From assembly GCA_029261595.1 (NCBI GenBank), contig JAJDAZ010000039.1, positions 85,861 through 149,860 on the forward strand: a DNA stretch of 64,000 bases. The letters run 5' to 3'. Positions 10,573-22,100 of the stretch are shown in pieces; position 1 is the stretch's first letter, and the number at the start of each line of letters is the position of its first letter. Source of the stretch: Nitrospinaceae bacterium (GTDB lineage Bacteria > Nitrospinota > Nitrospinia > Nitrospinales > VA-1). The notes beneath the pieces are model-generated. The model was not told where the DNA came from. It made no database searches and saw only the letters and a program-made list of their open reading frames with translations. The translations under genes and the position numbers were made by a program.

Positions 10573-10609
10573 AAAAATTCCATCCCTGGATTGGGATGGA
10601 ATTTTTTTT
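10573..10609 (+). terminator. Rho-independent terminator
   Basis: AAAAATTCCATCCC-tggatt-GGGATGGAATTTTTTTT: long stem with T8 tract. Confidence 0.88.
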
Positions 10610-10670
10610 GCCAAAGGATAAAATGAGAAACTCAAATTTCTGTTAACCCCTAATGTAGCTCCCAGACCCC

Positions 10671-11600
10671 ATGCAAGATAATGCTTTGTCCTCAGGGCTT
10701 GTGATGTCGGAGGACAATTTAATCAATCTTTATCATTTGAACGAACTGTACGGCAATGTTGCGGCCAGGGTTTCCAGAAATATGCTGGAGGCCTACCAGT
10801 TTGATATCCCCATCACATCGGGGATATGGGGCGGAACGTATCTCATTGCCGAGAAGGACGGAAAATCCCGGAGAAGAATCTGGCGATTGTATTGCCTGGT
10901 CAACCTCCCGCAAAACAGTCTCCTGGATCAGCATGAAAACATGGAACGTTTGATCAGCTGCTACTGCGATGAATTCATCAGCGCGTTTCAACCCTACGAT
11001 ATGGATCTGGAGCTAAAAATGTGGGGAGGCCGATTGCCTTACAGCAATGAACGAAAACCCACCATCACCATGCACATGACCGATGCAAAGGAGCGCGTCC
11101 GCTGGCTCCGCACTTTTTTCGTATGGAACCATGTTCCCTGGGAAGAATCGGTGATCCATGACGTGGCGCGAATCCTGAAGGAATACAAAGAATTTTTCGA
11201 CCTCGATAAGGGACCGGTCGATAAAGATTCCAACGAAATAAAATTTCTATTGCAGGATATCATTATTATTTACAGGACGATCGAAGGGGCCTGTTCGGAA
11301 GAATTTCAGGAGCATGCAGAACCCATTCTGCAGGAATTGATGGGTCACTTTATGGCAGGTTTGTTCGACCCTGAACTGATTCGGGAGCTTTATCTCAAGG
11401 TGTTTCATAACGCGCTGATCTATGGCTATGAGGAAGCGCTGGAAGGCCCGTTCGCCAAAGCAGGCCTGGATATCCGGAACATGGAAAACTGGCCGGTGGA
11501 AAAAATCAACTGGGTGCCGGAGGAGTTGAAAGAAAAACTCATACCACCCATAAAGAACATATTTTCCGGTTTTAAAACGAACCTGGCCCAAAAAAAGTAG
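10671..11600 (+). CDS. Hypothetical protein
   Basis: 309-aa ORF with good coding character; no family recognised. Confidence 0.6.
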   Translation: MQDNALSSGLVMSEDNLINLYHLNELYGNVAARVSRNMLEAYQFDIPITSGIWGGTYLIAEKDGKSRRRIWRLYCLVNLPQNSLLDQHENMERLISCYCDEFISAFQPYDMDLELKMWGGRLPYSNERKPTITMHMTDAKERVRWLRTFFVWNHVPWEESVIHDVARILKEYKEFFDLDKGPVDKDSNEIKFLLQDIIIIYRTIEGACSEEFQEHAEPILQELMGHFMAGLFDPELIRELYLKVFHNALIYGYEEALEGPFAKAGLDIRNMENWPVEKINWVPEELKEKLIPPIKNIFSGFKTNLAQKK

Positions 11601-11705
11601 ACTTCATAAAAATCTGACTTTGCAAGTTTACCAGGTGGCCTCATCTGACCCCGGACGGCTTCCCGCTAATTATTCCCTAAGCCATCTCAAACACCGCTGA
11701 ACCGA

Positions 11706-12413
11706 TCAAGAGCCTATAGCCTCGCGCAGAGAAATCAGCTCGGCCAGACTGGAAAGAACCAGGTCCGCATCAGAAAAGTCAATGTTTTGATTGAGCCTGT
11801 TCTTGACGATGAGGCAGGGCATCCCGGCGTCTTTCGCCGCCTGCAATCCTTTCAGGGCATCCTCCATCACAAGGCAGGATTCCGGGGGATGCTGCAAAGT
11901 CTCGGCGGCTTTTAAAAAAATGTCCGGATGAGGTTTTTCTCGAGGCGCCGACTCTTTGCCCAATATGACAGGAAAGTGGGAAAGCGCGTCGGCGTTTTTA
12001 AGGATCGATCGAATGTCTTTTGTCCAGGAGCCGGAAGCGATGGCGAGCTTATGAGTGGCAACCAGTGATTTCGCAAGCGCCAGTGTCTCAGGAAAAAGTT
12101 TGATGTCTCCACTTGCGCAAAACCTGGAATACACTTCAAATTTCTGCTGGCGGATTTTGACAGGGTCCACACCCAGGTCCAGGTCGTGCCTCTCGATTTC
12201 TCCTGCAATTCCTTTTCCTTTTGACGTCCATTCCACCCAGTACTCCTCCGGGTCCAATGTGTGGCCATAGCGCTCGAACACCTCGTTGTACGCCCGGTAG
12301 TGGAAAGGCTCCGAGTCGGCAAGCAGGCCGTCAAAATCAAACACCACGCACGCGCATCGGTTAAAAAGAGAGCGGAGTTGATCTAATTTTTTTGGGTCAG
12401 AGTGGGGGGCCAT
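11706..12413 (-). CDS. HAD-superfamily hydrolase (beta-phosphoglucomutase-like)
   Basis: VVFDFDGLLADSEPFHYRAYNEVFERYG; LAIASGSWTKDI; CLVMEDALKGLQAAKDAGMPCLIV. Confidence 0.9.
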   Translation of the reverse strand: MAPHSDPKKLDQLRSLFNRCACVVFDFDGLLADSEPFHYRAYNEVFERYGHTLDPEEYWVEWTSKGKGIAGEIERHDLDLGVDPVKIRQQKFEVYSRFCASGDIKLFPETLALAKSLVATHKLAIASGSWTKDIRSILKNADALSHFPVILGKESAPREKPHPDIFLKAAETLQHPPESCLVMEDALKGLQAAKDAGMPCLIVKNRLNQNIDFSDADLVLSSLAELISLREAIGS

Positions 12414-12493
12414 GGAAAACCTGAAATCTTATTTTTAAAAGGAAGGAAATTGAGGGAACCTGTATCGACCGGAAAAATTGCGGATTGAATTTT

Positions 12494-13171
12494 CTATTCT
12501 AAAACCTTGCCAAACCGTTCGGAGCGTACCCAGCGGTCATCTGTGTTCCAGGACCAATAGATCATCAGGGCCTTACCCTTGACTTTCTTGAAATCCAAAA
12601 ATCCCCAGTACCGGCTGTCCTGGCTGTTTTCCCGATTGTCGCCCATCACAAACAAGTGGCCCTCGGGAACCCGGATCGGGCCAAAGTCGTCCCGGGGAAC
12701 CAAAGGGTCCTCGCCCGGCAGTTCCCTGTGGTAAGCGTGTGGGTCTTCATAGGGTTTTTCGTTGATAAATAGTTTCTGTTTTTTAACCTGAAGCAGATCG
12801 CCCGGCAAACCGACCACCCGCTTGATAAAATCCCGCCGTTCGTCTTTGGGAAATTTAAAGACAATGATATCGCCCCGTTCCGGCAAATCGGGAAACAATA
12901 TGATATCGGGGAACAGTTTCAGGTTGATGAAAGGAATCACGTTGGGGATATGGACTCCATAGGCAAATTTGGAAACCAGGATATGATCCCCGATCAAGAG
13001 GGTGGGCTCCATGGACCCCGAGGGAATTTTGAATGCCTGGATAATAAACGTTCGGATGAACAAGGCCAGCAACAACGCAATGACAATGGCCTCGGCATAT
13101 TCCCTGAAGACGCTTTTATTTTTTTTCCGCACCCCGGTATCTGAAGCAGGATGGATTGTCTTATTTTCCAT
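12494..13171 (-). CDS. lepB: Signal peptidase I
   Basis: [71 protein letters not shown]. Confidence 0.95.
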   Translation of the reverse strand: MENKTIHPASDTGVRKKNKSVFREYAEAIVIALLLALFIRTFIIQAFKIPSGSMEPTLLIGDHILVSKFAYGVHIPNVIPFINLKLFPDIILFPDLPERGDIIVFKFPKDERRDFIKRVVGLPGDLLQVKKQKLFINEKPYEDPHAYHRELPGEDPLVPRDDFGPIRVPEGHLFVMGDNRENSQDSRYWGFLDFKKVKGKALMIYWSWNTDDRWVRSERFGKVLE

Positions 13172-14963
13172 CGGTCCTCAATACAGCCAGAAATGCCTCT
13201 TGAGGAATTTCCACTTTTCCGATCTGCTTCATTTTCTTTTTACCCTCTTTTTGTTTCTCGAGTAATTTTCTTTTTCGAGTGATGTCGCCGCCATAACATT
13301 TGGCCAGTACATTTTTCCTCAATGCCTTGATGGTTTGCCGGGCGATGACCTTGCTCCCCACCGCCGCTTGAATGGCGACTTCATACATCTGCCGGGGAAT
13401 TTGTTCTTTCAAACTTTTTACCAGATCGCGGCCCTGATAGTAAACCTTGTCCTTGTGTACGATCATGGAAAGGGCATCCACCACCTCACCGTTGAGCAGG
13501 ACGTCCAACTTTACCAGATCCGACGTTCTAAAATCTATAAAGTCATAATCAAAGGAAGCAAACCCTTTCGTCGAGGATTTTAATTTATCATAAAAATCCA
13601 GCACGATCTCATTGAAAGGCAATTCATATTGTAAAAGCACCGTGCTCGTGTTCAGGTATTCCATTTTTATCTGGTTGCCCCTGCGGTCGCGGGTCAGCGC
13701 CATGATGGTGCCGATGTATTCTTCCGGAGCAATGATGGTGCCCTGGACGTAAGGTTCTTCGAGGTGGTCGATATTTTTTATTTCGTTTAATTTTGCGGGA
13801 TTGTCTATTTGAATGACCTGGCCATCGGTGGTGAATATATTATAGACAACCGTGGGAGCCGTGGTCAGAAGGTCCACGTTATATTCTCTCGTCAAGCGTT
13901 CGCGGACAATCTCCATGTGCAACAGTCCTAAAAATCCGCAGCGAAATCCGAAACCCAGTGCGGTGGATGTTTCCGCTTCGTAGGAAACCGAAGCGTCATT
14001 CAAGCGCAGTTTTTTTAACGCATCACGCAGGAGTTCATACTGATCGCCGCTGATAGGATACAGCCCACTGAACACCATCGGCTTGACTTCTTTATAACCG
14101 GATAGGGCTTCTTTCGTTGGTTGGCGAAAATCTGTGACGGTGTCGCCGATTTTTGTCTGATCCAATTCTTTGATGTTGGCCACCATGTATCCCACTTCCC
14201 CGGCGCGCAATTCCTTTTTCTGATGTTGGGCGGGAGTGAATACCCCTAACTCCTCAACTTCAAAATGGTTGCCTGTGGCCATCATGACAATCTCGGCCCC
14301 CACTTTAAGGACTCCTTCTTTCACCTTGACCAGGACGATCACGCCCCGATAAGAATCGTACCAGGCATCAAACAGCAGGCATTTGAGCGGTTTGTCATAA
14401 TCGCCGGAAGGAGGGGGGATATGCGCTACCACCGCATCCATCACTTCCTGGATGCCGATTCCTTCCTTGGCGCTGACCAGAACCGCATCGTCCGCCTCAA
14501 TCTGGCAGATATCCTCCAATTGCTCTTTGACGTTATCCGGATCGGCGCTGGGCAGATCGATTTTATTGATGACGGGAATGATGTGCAGGTTGTGTTGCAT
14601 GGCCAGATTGAGATTGGCCAGGGTCTGGGCTTGTATTCCCTGCGTGGCGTCCACCACCAGCAGGACGCCTTCACAGGCGGCCAGGCTCCGCGAAACTTCG
14701 TAGGTGAAATCCACATGGCCGGGCGTGTCGATCATGTTGAACGTGTATTCTTCCCCCAGCGCATTTCTATAATTCAGACACACGGTTTGCGCTTTGATGG
14801 TGATTCCCCGCTCACGCTCCAGATCCATATTGTCCAGGACCTGATCTTTCATCTCGCGTTTTTGCAGTCCTCCCGTGCTCAGAATCAGTTTGTCCGCAAG
14901 AGTGGATTTGCCATGATCGATATGGGCGATGATTGAAAAATTGCGCAGTTGATTCTGTTTCAT
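13161..14963 (-). CDS. lepA: Elongation factor 4 (LepA)
   Basis: [57 protein letters not shown]; LepA C-terminal [25 protein letters not shown]. Confidence 0.97.
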   Translation of the reverse strand: MKQNQLRNFSIIAHIDHGKSTLADKLILSTGGLQKREMKDQVLDNMDLERERGITIKAQTVCLNYRNALGEEYTFNMIDTPGHVDFTYEVSRSLAACEGVLLVVDATQGIQAQTLANLNLAMQHNLHIIPVINKIDLPSADPDNVKEQLEDICQIEADDAVLVSAKEGIGIQEVMDAVVAHIPPPSGDYDKPLKCLLFDAWYDSYRGVIVLVKVKEGVLKVGAEIVMMATGNHFEVEELGVFTPAQHQKKELRAGEVGYMVANIKELDQTKIGDTVTDFRQPTKEALSGYKEVKPMVFSGLYPISGDQYELLRDALKKLRLNDASVSYEAETSTALGFGFRCGFLGLLHMEIVRERLTREYNVDLLTTAPTVVYNIFTTDGQVIQIDNPAKLNEIKNIDHLEEPYVQGTIIAPEEYIGTIMALTRDRRGNQIKMEYLNTSTVLLQYELPFNEIVLDFYDKLKSSTKGFASFDYDFIDFRTSDLVKLDVLLNGEVVDALSMIVHKDKVYYQGRDLVKSLKEQIPRQMYEVAIQAAVGSKVIARQTIKALRKNVLAKCYGGDITRKRKLLEKQKEGKKKMKQIGKVEIPQEAFLAVLRTDGK

Positions 14964-14996
14964 AAAATAAAGAGGAATCTGATTATTGGATATTTT

Positions 14997-15983
14997 TCAC
15001 TGGGATAAGGGGAGGGGGGATTTTCCCGGATGACTCAGATATTCCCGCCATTCATTGAAACGCGCTTTCATGGCTTCGTAATCCCGATCGTTATCAATAT
15101 CCAGGGCCGCTCCGGCGTAAGGCACTTCCAGGGCGATGAATCGGGCTTTCATAATGTTCGAGATACTTTTTTCCAGTGCCTTTTTCGGCGTGAGCGAACG
15201 AAAAACCCGGACCATCGACTCCAGGCCCAGGCTGGCAAACAGCAGGCCCATCTGCAACCCAAAATAATATTGATAATGCTTATCTTTGCCCAAAAGGGAC
15301 AATCCAAAAAGAACCATGTTCTTGAAGTTCCTTTGATGACGGTATTGATACATCTTCTGGATATATTCCCTATTTTCAATGCGAATGGGTTTCACCAGAT
15401 GCAGGTTGTTGATCCGGTAACTGTCTTCCTTCAAATGCAGATAAGCCATTTTGATGCCGGGGTTGCCATCTCTGGGATAAAAAAATTCTAAATTTTTCTT
15501 TGCGGTCAGTCCAAGGACATGATCGTAATTTTCGATTTCGCTATGCTTTATAAAATGCTCCACTTCATGGGGAGTGAGTAAAGGGGAATCACAGGGCACG
15601 ATCAACACGGCTTTATCTGCGTGAGGGGAATTTTGAGGGTCCTCCATGTTTTCCCCGCCGGGAATCGTTTGTATGAATGTGTGCCAGATGTTTTCATAAA
15701 GGTTGCTTTTTTGCGGAATAATATGGATGGGTTTTGGATAATCAAAATCAGCCTCATTCGTCTTGAAAACTTCATTCAATTTTTCATGAAGCCCCACAAT
15801 ATAAATATCCCGAATGGAATCCACTTTTTGCAAGGCATCCACAACATAGTTGATGATGCACTTGTTGTTTATTTTCAGAAATGCCTTGTGCTGATGGTAA
15901 ACCTTGTAGCTCGACTCTCCTTCTCCGGCCACAAGCACCGCATCATATTTTTTCTCGGTTGGCATTAAACTGTTTTCTTCCAC
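14997..15983 (-). CDS. Nucleotidyltransferase family protein (NTP-transferase/MobA-like)
   Basis: DAVLVAGEGES...KAFLKINNKCIINYVVDALQ...VLIVPCDSPLLTPHEV. Confidence 0.7.
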   Translation of the reverse strand: MEENSLMPTEKKYDAVLVAGEGESSYKVYHQHKAFLKINNKCIINYVVDALQKVDSIRDIYIVGLHEKLNEVFKTNEADFDYPKPIHIIPQKSNLYENIWHTFIQTIPGGENMEDPQNSPHADKAVLIVPCDSPLLTPHEVEHFIKHSEIENYDHVLGLTAKKNLEFFYPRDGNPGIKMAYLHLKEDSYRINNLHLVKPIRIENREYIQKMYQYRHQRNFKNMVLFGLSLLGKDKHYQYYFGLQMGLLFASLGLESMVRVFRSLTPKKALEKSISNIMKARFIALEVPYAGAALDIDNDRDYEAMKARFNEWREYLSHPGKSPLPLSQ

Positions 15984-16068
15984 GCTTTATTCCTTGAACT
16001 CTCAGGAAAAATTGGTTATACCAGCAGGGTTCCTACTGCCACCACCCAAGATACCAGATTCCACGAAT

Positions 16069-17187
16069 ATGTCTCAAGAATCTTCCACCCAGCTAAAAAC
16101 CACCCCATTCTATAACATCCACAAAGAATTGGGTGCCAAGCTTGTTCCCTTTGCTGGCTGGAACATGCCCATCCAATATAAAGGCGTCATTCAGGAACAT
16201 CTATGCGTTCGCAATGGAGTCGGTATTTTCGACGTCAGTCATATGGGAGAAATGGACATCCGGGGAAAAGAGGCCAAAAAACTTCTGCAAAAACTGGTCA
16301 CCAATGATATTGAAAAAATGTCAGATCATTCCATTCTTTATACCGTCATGTGTTACGAAGGTGGAGGCGTGGTGGATGACCTCCTGGTCCACCGGTTTTC
16401 AGAGGACCATTACTTCCTGTGCGTCAACGCCGGTAATTCTGATAAGGATTTTCAGTGGGTCCAAAAAATCGCCGCGCCCTACGATGTAGAGGTCCTGGAC
16501 ACCAGTGCGGAAACCGCGCAACTGGCCATTCAGGGAAAAGACGCCGAACCGTTGCTCCAAAGATTGTGCGATGTGCCCCTGAATGATTTGAGATACTACC
16601 ATTTTAAAAAAGCAAAAATCCACAAGAATGATTGTATAATCTCCCGGACCGGATACACAGGGGAGGATGGTTTCGAGATTTATACTGATTCCGGCCTTGC
16701 CGGGCCGCTGTTCCAGAAAATTCTCGAAGAAGGGAAGTCCTTCAATATCCAGCCCATTGGCTTGGCGGCGCGAGATACCCTGCGTCTGGAAATGGGATAT
16801 GCGCTCTACGGCAATGATATCACGGCCAAAACGTCTCCTCTTGAGGCAGGCCTAGGATGGGTGGTCAAACTGCAAAAAGAAGATTTTATCGGTAAAGAAA
16901 GTCTTAAGAATCAAAAGGAAGCCGGACTAAAAAGAAAACTGGTGGGTATAAAACTTCTGGAAAGAGGCGTGCCAAGACCCCATTACCCGGTGTTTGCGGA
17001 CGGTCAACCGGTGGGAGAATTGACCAGCGGCACATTTTCCCCTTCCTTGAATATGGGGATTGGATTGTGTTATGTATCTCTGGAACATTCACAAGTCGGG
17101 TCTCGGCTGAGCGTCGGAATAAGAAATCAGCAGGTGCCGGCGGAAATCGTGAAACCCCCTTTTGTGCCCACCGGGGTAAAAAAGTGA
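16069..17187 (+). CDS. gcvT: Glycine cleavage system aminomethyltransferase T
   Basis: TPFYNIHKELGAKLVPFAGWNMPIQYKGVIQEH; GIFDVSHMGEMDI; RTGYTGEDGFEIY. Start trimmed to MSQESS. Confidence 0.95.
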   Translation: MSQESSTQLKTTPFYNIHKELGAKLVPFAGWNMPIQYKGVIQEHLCVRNGVGIFDVSHMGEMDIRGKEAKKLLQKLVTNDIEKMSDHSILYTVMCYEGGGVVDDLLVHRFSEDHYFLCVNAGNSDKDFQWVQKIAAPYDVEVLDTSAETAQLAIQGKDAEPLLQRLCDVPLNDLRYYHFKKAKIHKNDCIISRTGYTGEDGFEIYTDSGLAGPLFQKILEEGKSFNIQPIGLAARDTLRLEMGYALYGNDITAKTSPLEAGLGWVVKLQKEDFIGKESLKNQKEAGLKRKLVGIKLLERGVPRPHYPVFADGQPVGELTSGTFSPSLNMGIGLCYVSLEHSQVGSRLSVGIRNQQVPAEIVKPPFVPTGVKK

Positions 17188-17249
17188 CGAGTGATGAACG
17201 ATCATCATTTGGAAATTAATATTTTTTATTAAATTTTTTTGGAGGAAAC

Positions 17250-17636
17250 ATGGAGGTCCCGAAAGATCTTCGTTATACAATGGAACACGAATGGGTCCGG
17301 GTCAACGGCAGTAAAGGCGTGATCGGCATCACCCACTTTGCTCAGGATCAATTGGGAGACGTGGTGTTTGTGGAAATGCCGGCGCCGGACTCCCAGGTCA
17401 CCAAAGAGAACACGATGGGGGTGGTCGAATCGGTCAAAACCGTGTCCGACCTCTACGCGCCCGCCAGCGGCAAAGTGATCGCCGTGAACACCGACCTTGA
17501 GACGCAACCGGAACTGGTCAACAGCGAGCCCTACGGAAAAGGCTGGATCATTGAAATAGAACTTTCGGACCCCAAGGAAATGGAAAGCCTTCTGACGCCG
17601 GAACAATACATCGAACAATGTGAAAAAGAGCATTGA
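17250..17636 (+). CDS. gcvH: Glycine cleavage system H protein
   Basis: DLRYTMEHEWVRV; lipoylation region ENTMGVVESVKTVSDLYAPASGKVIAVN. Confidence 0.96.
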   Translation: MEVPKDLRYTMEHEWVRVNGSKGVIGITHFAQDQLGDVVFVEMPAPDSQVTKENTMGVVESVKTVSDLYAPASGKVIAVNTDLETQPELVNSEPYGKGWIIEIELSDPKEMESLLTPEQYIEQCEKEH

Positions 17637-17806
17637 GGCAGGAACGATTCCTAGGGAATCAGGCCCCTCTTGCAACTTTTTTAGTTTGTAATGGATTGCA
17701 AATTTCTCCGGTCGGCGTCTTTTCCTGGGAGAGGATCTTAATTTTCCCCTTTCTTTGAGCCAGGGTCTATCCCTCAACCCCGTAACTTCAGCAAATATTT
17801 TATTCG

Positions 17807-19156
17807 ATGCGGTACATACCCCATACCGAAAAAGACATTCGAGAGATGCTCGCCAAAATTGGCGTGAAAAATGTCGAGGAGTTATTTGACAGCATCCCGA
17901 AAGAGTTGCGTCTGGGCGAACGACCGCTCGATCTTCCCAAAAGCCTGGCAGAATCAGAATTGACCGCCTTTCTTGGCCGGGCGCAAAAAAGAAACGTCAA
18001 CGCCGGAGACGTTTCTCTTTTCCTTGGAGCAGGTGCTTACCGACATTTCAGCCCCGCGTTGATCGACCACTTGATTTCCCGTGGCGAATTTGCTACCAGC
18101 TACACCCCCTACCAGCCGGAAGTCAGCCAGGGAACCCTGCAGGCGATTTTTGAATTCCAGACCATGATCACCCTGCTCACCGGCATGGACATTGCCAACG
18201 CCTCCATGTACGACGGCGCGTCCGCCCTGGCTGAAGCTGTGATCATGGCGCAACGGGTGACCAACAAGCAGGAAATTTTAATCTCCCGCGCCGTACACCC
18301 CGAATACCGGCAGGTGGTCGAAACTTATACCCGCGCCAATCAAATCGAACTCGTTGAAATTCCCTTTGCCGCCAATGGAAAAACCGATGTCGATTCCATA
18401 GTGGATCGATTGAGCGATCAAACAGCGGCGGTGGTTTTACAGAGTCCCAATTATTTTGGAGTCGTTGAAGAATATACCGGATTGAAAAAACATTTGACCG
18501 ACCGGGGAGCGCTCTTGATCGTGGCCGTGGCGGAGGCGCTTTCACTTGGTATCCTGAAACCACCGGGAGAACGGGGCGCCGATATCGTCGTCGGCGAAGG
18601 CCAGTCCTTCGGGCTTTCCTTGTCCTACGGCGGACCCTATGTGGGGTTTTTCGCCACTCAGGATAAGTTCCTCAGGCAAATGCCGGGCAGACTGGTTGGG
18701 GAAACCGTGGACCGTGAAGGGCAAAGATCCTACGTCCTCACCCTGTCCACCCGGGAACAGCATATCCGGCGTGAGCGGGCCACATCCAATATCTGCACCA
18801 ATCAGGGGTTGTGCGCCCTGGCCGCAACTATTTATCTTGCCACCATGGGCAAACAGGGCTTGCGCGAAGTCGCGTTGTTGAACGTGAGAAAAGCCGATTA
18901 TTTAAAAAACCGCTTGCGTAAGATCAAAGGATTTAAAATCCGCTTCGACGCCGATACCTTCAACGAATTTGTCCTGGAATGCCCCAAACCCGCCGAAGAA
19001 ATCCGCGACACCCTCCTGCATGAGGCTAATATCTTAGCCGGTGTCCCGCTCAAGACCCATTACCCCGAACTTGAAAACAGTCTGCTACTCTGTGCCACCG
19101 AACTCAACACCCAGGAAGAAATGGACCACCTCGCCGACAAACTGGAAGGGATGTGA
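17807..19156 (+). CDS. gcvPA: Glycine dehydrogenase (decarboxylating) subunit 1
   Basis: RYIPHTEKDIREMLAKIG; FLGAGAYRHFSPALIDHLISRGEFATSYTPYQPEVSQGTLQ; ATSNICTNQGLCALAA. Confidence 0.95.
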   Translation: MRYIPHTEKDIREMLAKIGVKNVEELFDSIPKELRLGERPLDLPKSLAESELTAFLGRAQKRNVNAGDVSLFLGAGAYRHFSPALIDHLISRGEFATSYTPYQPEVSQGTLQAIFEFQTMITLLTGMDIANASMYDGASALAEAVIMAQRVTNKQEILISRAVHPEYRQVVETYTRANQIELVEIPFAANGKTDVDSIVDRLSDQTAAVVLQSPNYFGVVEEYTGLKKHLTDRGALLIVAVAEALSLGILKPPGERGADIVVGEGQSFGLSLSYGGPYVGFFATQDKFLRQMPGRLVGETVDREGQRSYVLTLSTREQHIRRERATSNICTNQGLCALAATIYLATMGKQGLREVALLNVRKADYLKNRLRKIKGFKIRFDADTFNEFVLECPKPAEEIRDTLLHEANILAGVPLKTHYPELENSLLLCATELNTQEEMDHLADKLEGM

Positions 19157-19177
19157 AGAGTTACTAAATTCATCTCA

Positions 19178-22100
19178 TCAGGGGGATACTGACTCCCCAA
19201 TAAACAAGACAGCCGTTTCAAAATTTTCGACGGTTTTTTGTCTTTTATCGAGAAATTTATTCAACGGCCCAGAAATGGTGGATTTAAAATCGGAAATGGC
19301 AAATTTCTTTGCTTTTTCCAAGTTGGCCTTTTTTGTTTCTTCCGTTTCGTTAAGCTGGTTGATTCTTGATTCTAAATCCTTTTTAAAATATTTGATGGCT
19401 TTCAAGGTTTTGTTAATCTCCTCCCCAATCGGGATCTCATCTTCACCGGCCTTTTTTTCGACCTCTTTCAATTGAGTATCGGAGGCGGTGCCCAGAGTAG
19501 TTTTAATTTTTTCCATGGCGTCACTGTCAACCTCTTTATTCTTGTCCCAACTGTTTTCGATATCACTTTTTAGGGAAGCCATAATCAGCTTGATTTCTTT
19601 TAAAGCATCCTTGGATTGATCGTCATATTTTTTCTTTGATTTAACATATTGCCGCTCAAGAGGCGTTCGGGGAGTCATAGCCTGCTGGCCTTGGACCTGC
19701 TGAGCCGCTCCATCGGCCTGGTCCCCTAAACCAGTGGTTCCCGGCACGCTTCCCCCGGTGTCGGGAATATCGGATAAGAGATTGGTTCCCAAGCCCGGCC
19801 CCATGCCAAACATCGCGAGGTTTTTGGCGGATTTAATAATGTCTTTGGGGTCCGCAGAATAATTTTTTACGTACCAGTTGCCGAGATCATCCTTGGCGAC
19901 GACGTAATTGGTATTTCCTCCGCCGGTCAGTTTCACCCGGTTGATGTTCTGCCAGTACTGTTTGTCGATTTCCTGATTGATTCTCAGTCGGTTCTTTGTC
20001 TTTGAATCTTTAAACCAATCAGTATCAGCAAACGGTAAACTTTTAACTGTATTTTCCAAGAGCATATTTTTCCATTCGATGGAGGCGTCCGCCTGTAATG
20101 AAGTTGACGGGAAACTGTTTCTCAGGTAGGAAAATGCCGGGCGGATAAAAGACATCCCGCCCCGTTGTTCATAGGCTAGCTTTAAGGCATCCGCAATCTG
20201 TTTTGCAGTAGCGGATTTCTCTCCGCCGGCACGGACAGCATTAATATGTTCGTATCTCAAGGAAGCGATCAACTGATCCAAAACTTCCTTTGCTTCCATG
20301 CCCTCTAGAAATTCGGGTTCCTTAAACGGAAAATCCATATCTCCCAAACGAGTTGTTAGATAGGCATTGGCGCTTATTAATTTTTCATTATCAGTTAAGG
20401 GCTTTTCTTTTTCAGGATCTTTGGGTTTGTTTTTAGGATCGCCATTCTTACCAGGAGCCTCCGCTTTTGCATCGTCATCTTTTTCCGCATCATCGGTTTT
20501 TTTTGCAGGTTTGTCCTCTGAAGAAGGTTTCCCAACGCTCGGAGTAACCTTTGAAACTAAAATAGAACCCTGGTCTGGCGGTGTAGCTTTACTTTTGGCC
20601 TTAGCTTGAGGTGTCGTTGTTTTAGCAGGAACAACTGCCTTTCCACCTATTTTTCCTGCTGCGGAATTTTTTTCCTTCTCTGAGACTTTTGCAAGTTCCT
20701 CTACCAATATTTCACTAATTACTATTTTGACCATCTTGGGGTCATTTTTTGACTCCCTATTATTTATTCTATCCAAAATTGCAATACGATGCTTTTTAAC
20801 AAACCATGAGGCATTCTCCCTCTTGGTTCTTTCCTCAGCGATTTTGTCAGTGAGCGCGTCCTCCTCCTTACCAACGTTGGTTTTGGCGGTTGATTCCGCT
20901 TTTTTTGCATTTTTTACAACCTCATCGGCATCAGCCAAACCCTTTTTTGCATTGGCTAATTCTGTTTTCAAGTAATCGATAATAGAATTATAAATTGTTT
21001 TCCGATCCCCACTTTTCTCCTTGATTGCATCTTTGGGCACATCATCCTTAAAAAAGTCATGAAGCAATTTTATTTGCTCTATGCTTAGCTTACTCATGCC
21101 CTTTGTCGTTGGGCTACCCTTCGACATTGAAGTGGTTAAAAGGTCTAACAAGGCATTGAGGTTGGTGGGGTTCTGAACCGGTGTTTTAGACAAAATATTG
21201 TCCAATACAATTTTCTGACCCCCTGGATTCTCCTTTGTCGGGTTCTTTGTTGGATCCTTTGTCGCATTAAGAATGGATTCAAACTTGGTTTTTTCGGTAT
21301 CAGCATCTTTTTGTTCCTTTTCCGCCTCAGCCAAACCATTCCTCGCTTTTTCATGAGCTTTCTTGGCCTTGTCAATGGTTTTCTTCAGTGCCTTCCATTC
21401 AGCCTCTTTGAGGATGACATTCCCTGCGGCGTTCTTTTCAACTTCCAAAGAAGCAATTAATTCTTCCACCACGTCGTATGATCGCTTAGTCAACAGCGCG
21501 GATACCGCCCTTCGTTCCCGTTTAGCCCATTGGTCTTTCTTTTTTGCCGTGTGTTCATTACGAACGGCCAATTCATCAATCTGGAATAAAATGGAATTTC
21601 CTACCGCCTGCAAGACCATCACATAACTATCGAGATCGTTTACTGGGGAAGCATCTAACCCTGCGAAACTCAATTGATAGTTATCCGGGTAGGGATTAAG
21701 CAATATGCCGTAGTTCGCCAGAAAAAGAATTTTTTCCGCAAAGTGGGCAAGGCCAATATGAAGGTCTTTCAGGTTTTGCTTAATTTCCTCATCAGTTCCG
21801 GTTCCTTTATTCCTATTTTTCAAATAAGTTTCGATTTGAGTTTCCAAGCCATCTTCCCACCTTCCCCGACTCAAGGGGTCTGAAAGTTTACTTGTCAACA
21901 GATTTGAATCCATCCATATTGTGTCAAGTTTGGATTCCAAGATTCCTGATAAAGGTTTACCGGTTAATTTTTTCAATAGGACGACTAAGTATCCTGCTTC
22001 ACCCCAATATTTTTTTAATTTTGGATATTTCTTTAAGTTGGTCTCTAAACCTTCGAATAAGACCTTCAACCTCTTAACGGAGTTTTCAGTTTTTTCATTG

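Noticed and set aside
14265-14936. 223-aa plus-strand ORF opposite lepA
   Set aside because: Antisense shadow of lepA.
17188-17249. Glycine riboswitch near gcvT/gcvH
   Set aside because: Intergenic gaps are short and AT-rich with no glycine aptamer-like pairing seen.
17652-17666. GATTCC-tag-GGAATC dyad after gcvH
   Set aside because: Short and common; no U-tract, so neither a convincing terminator nor an operator.
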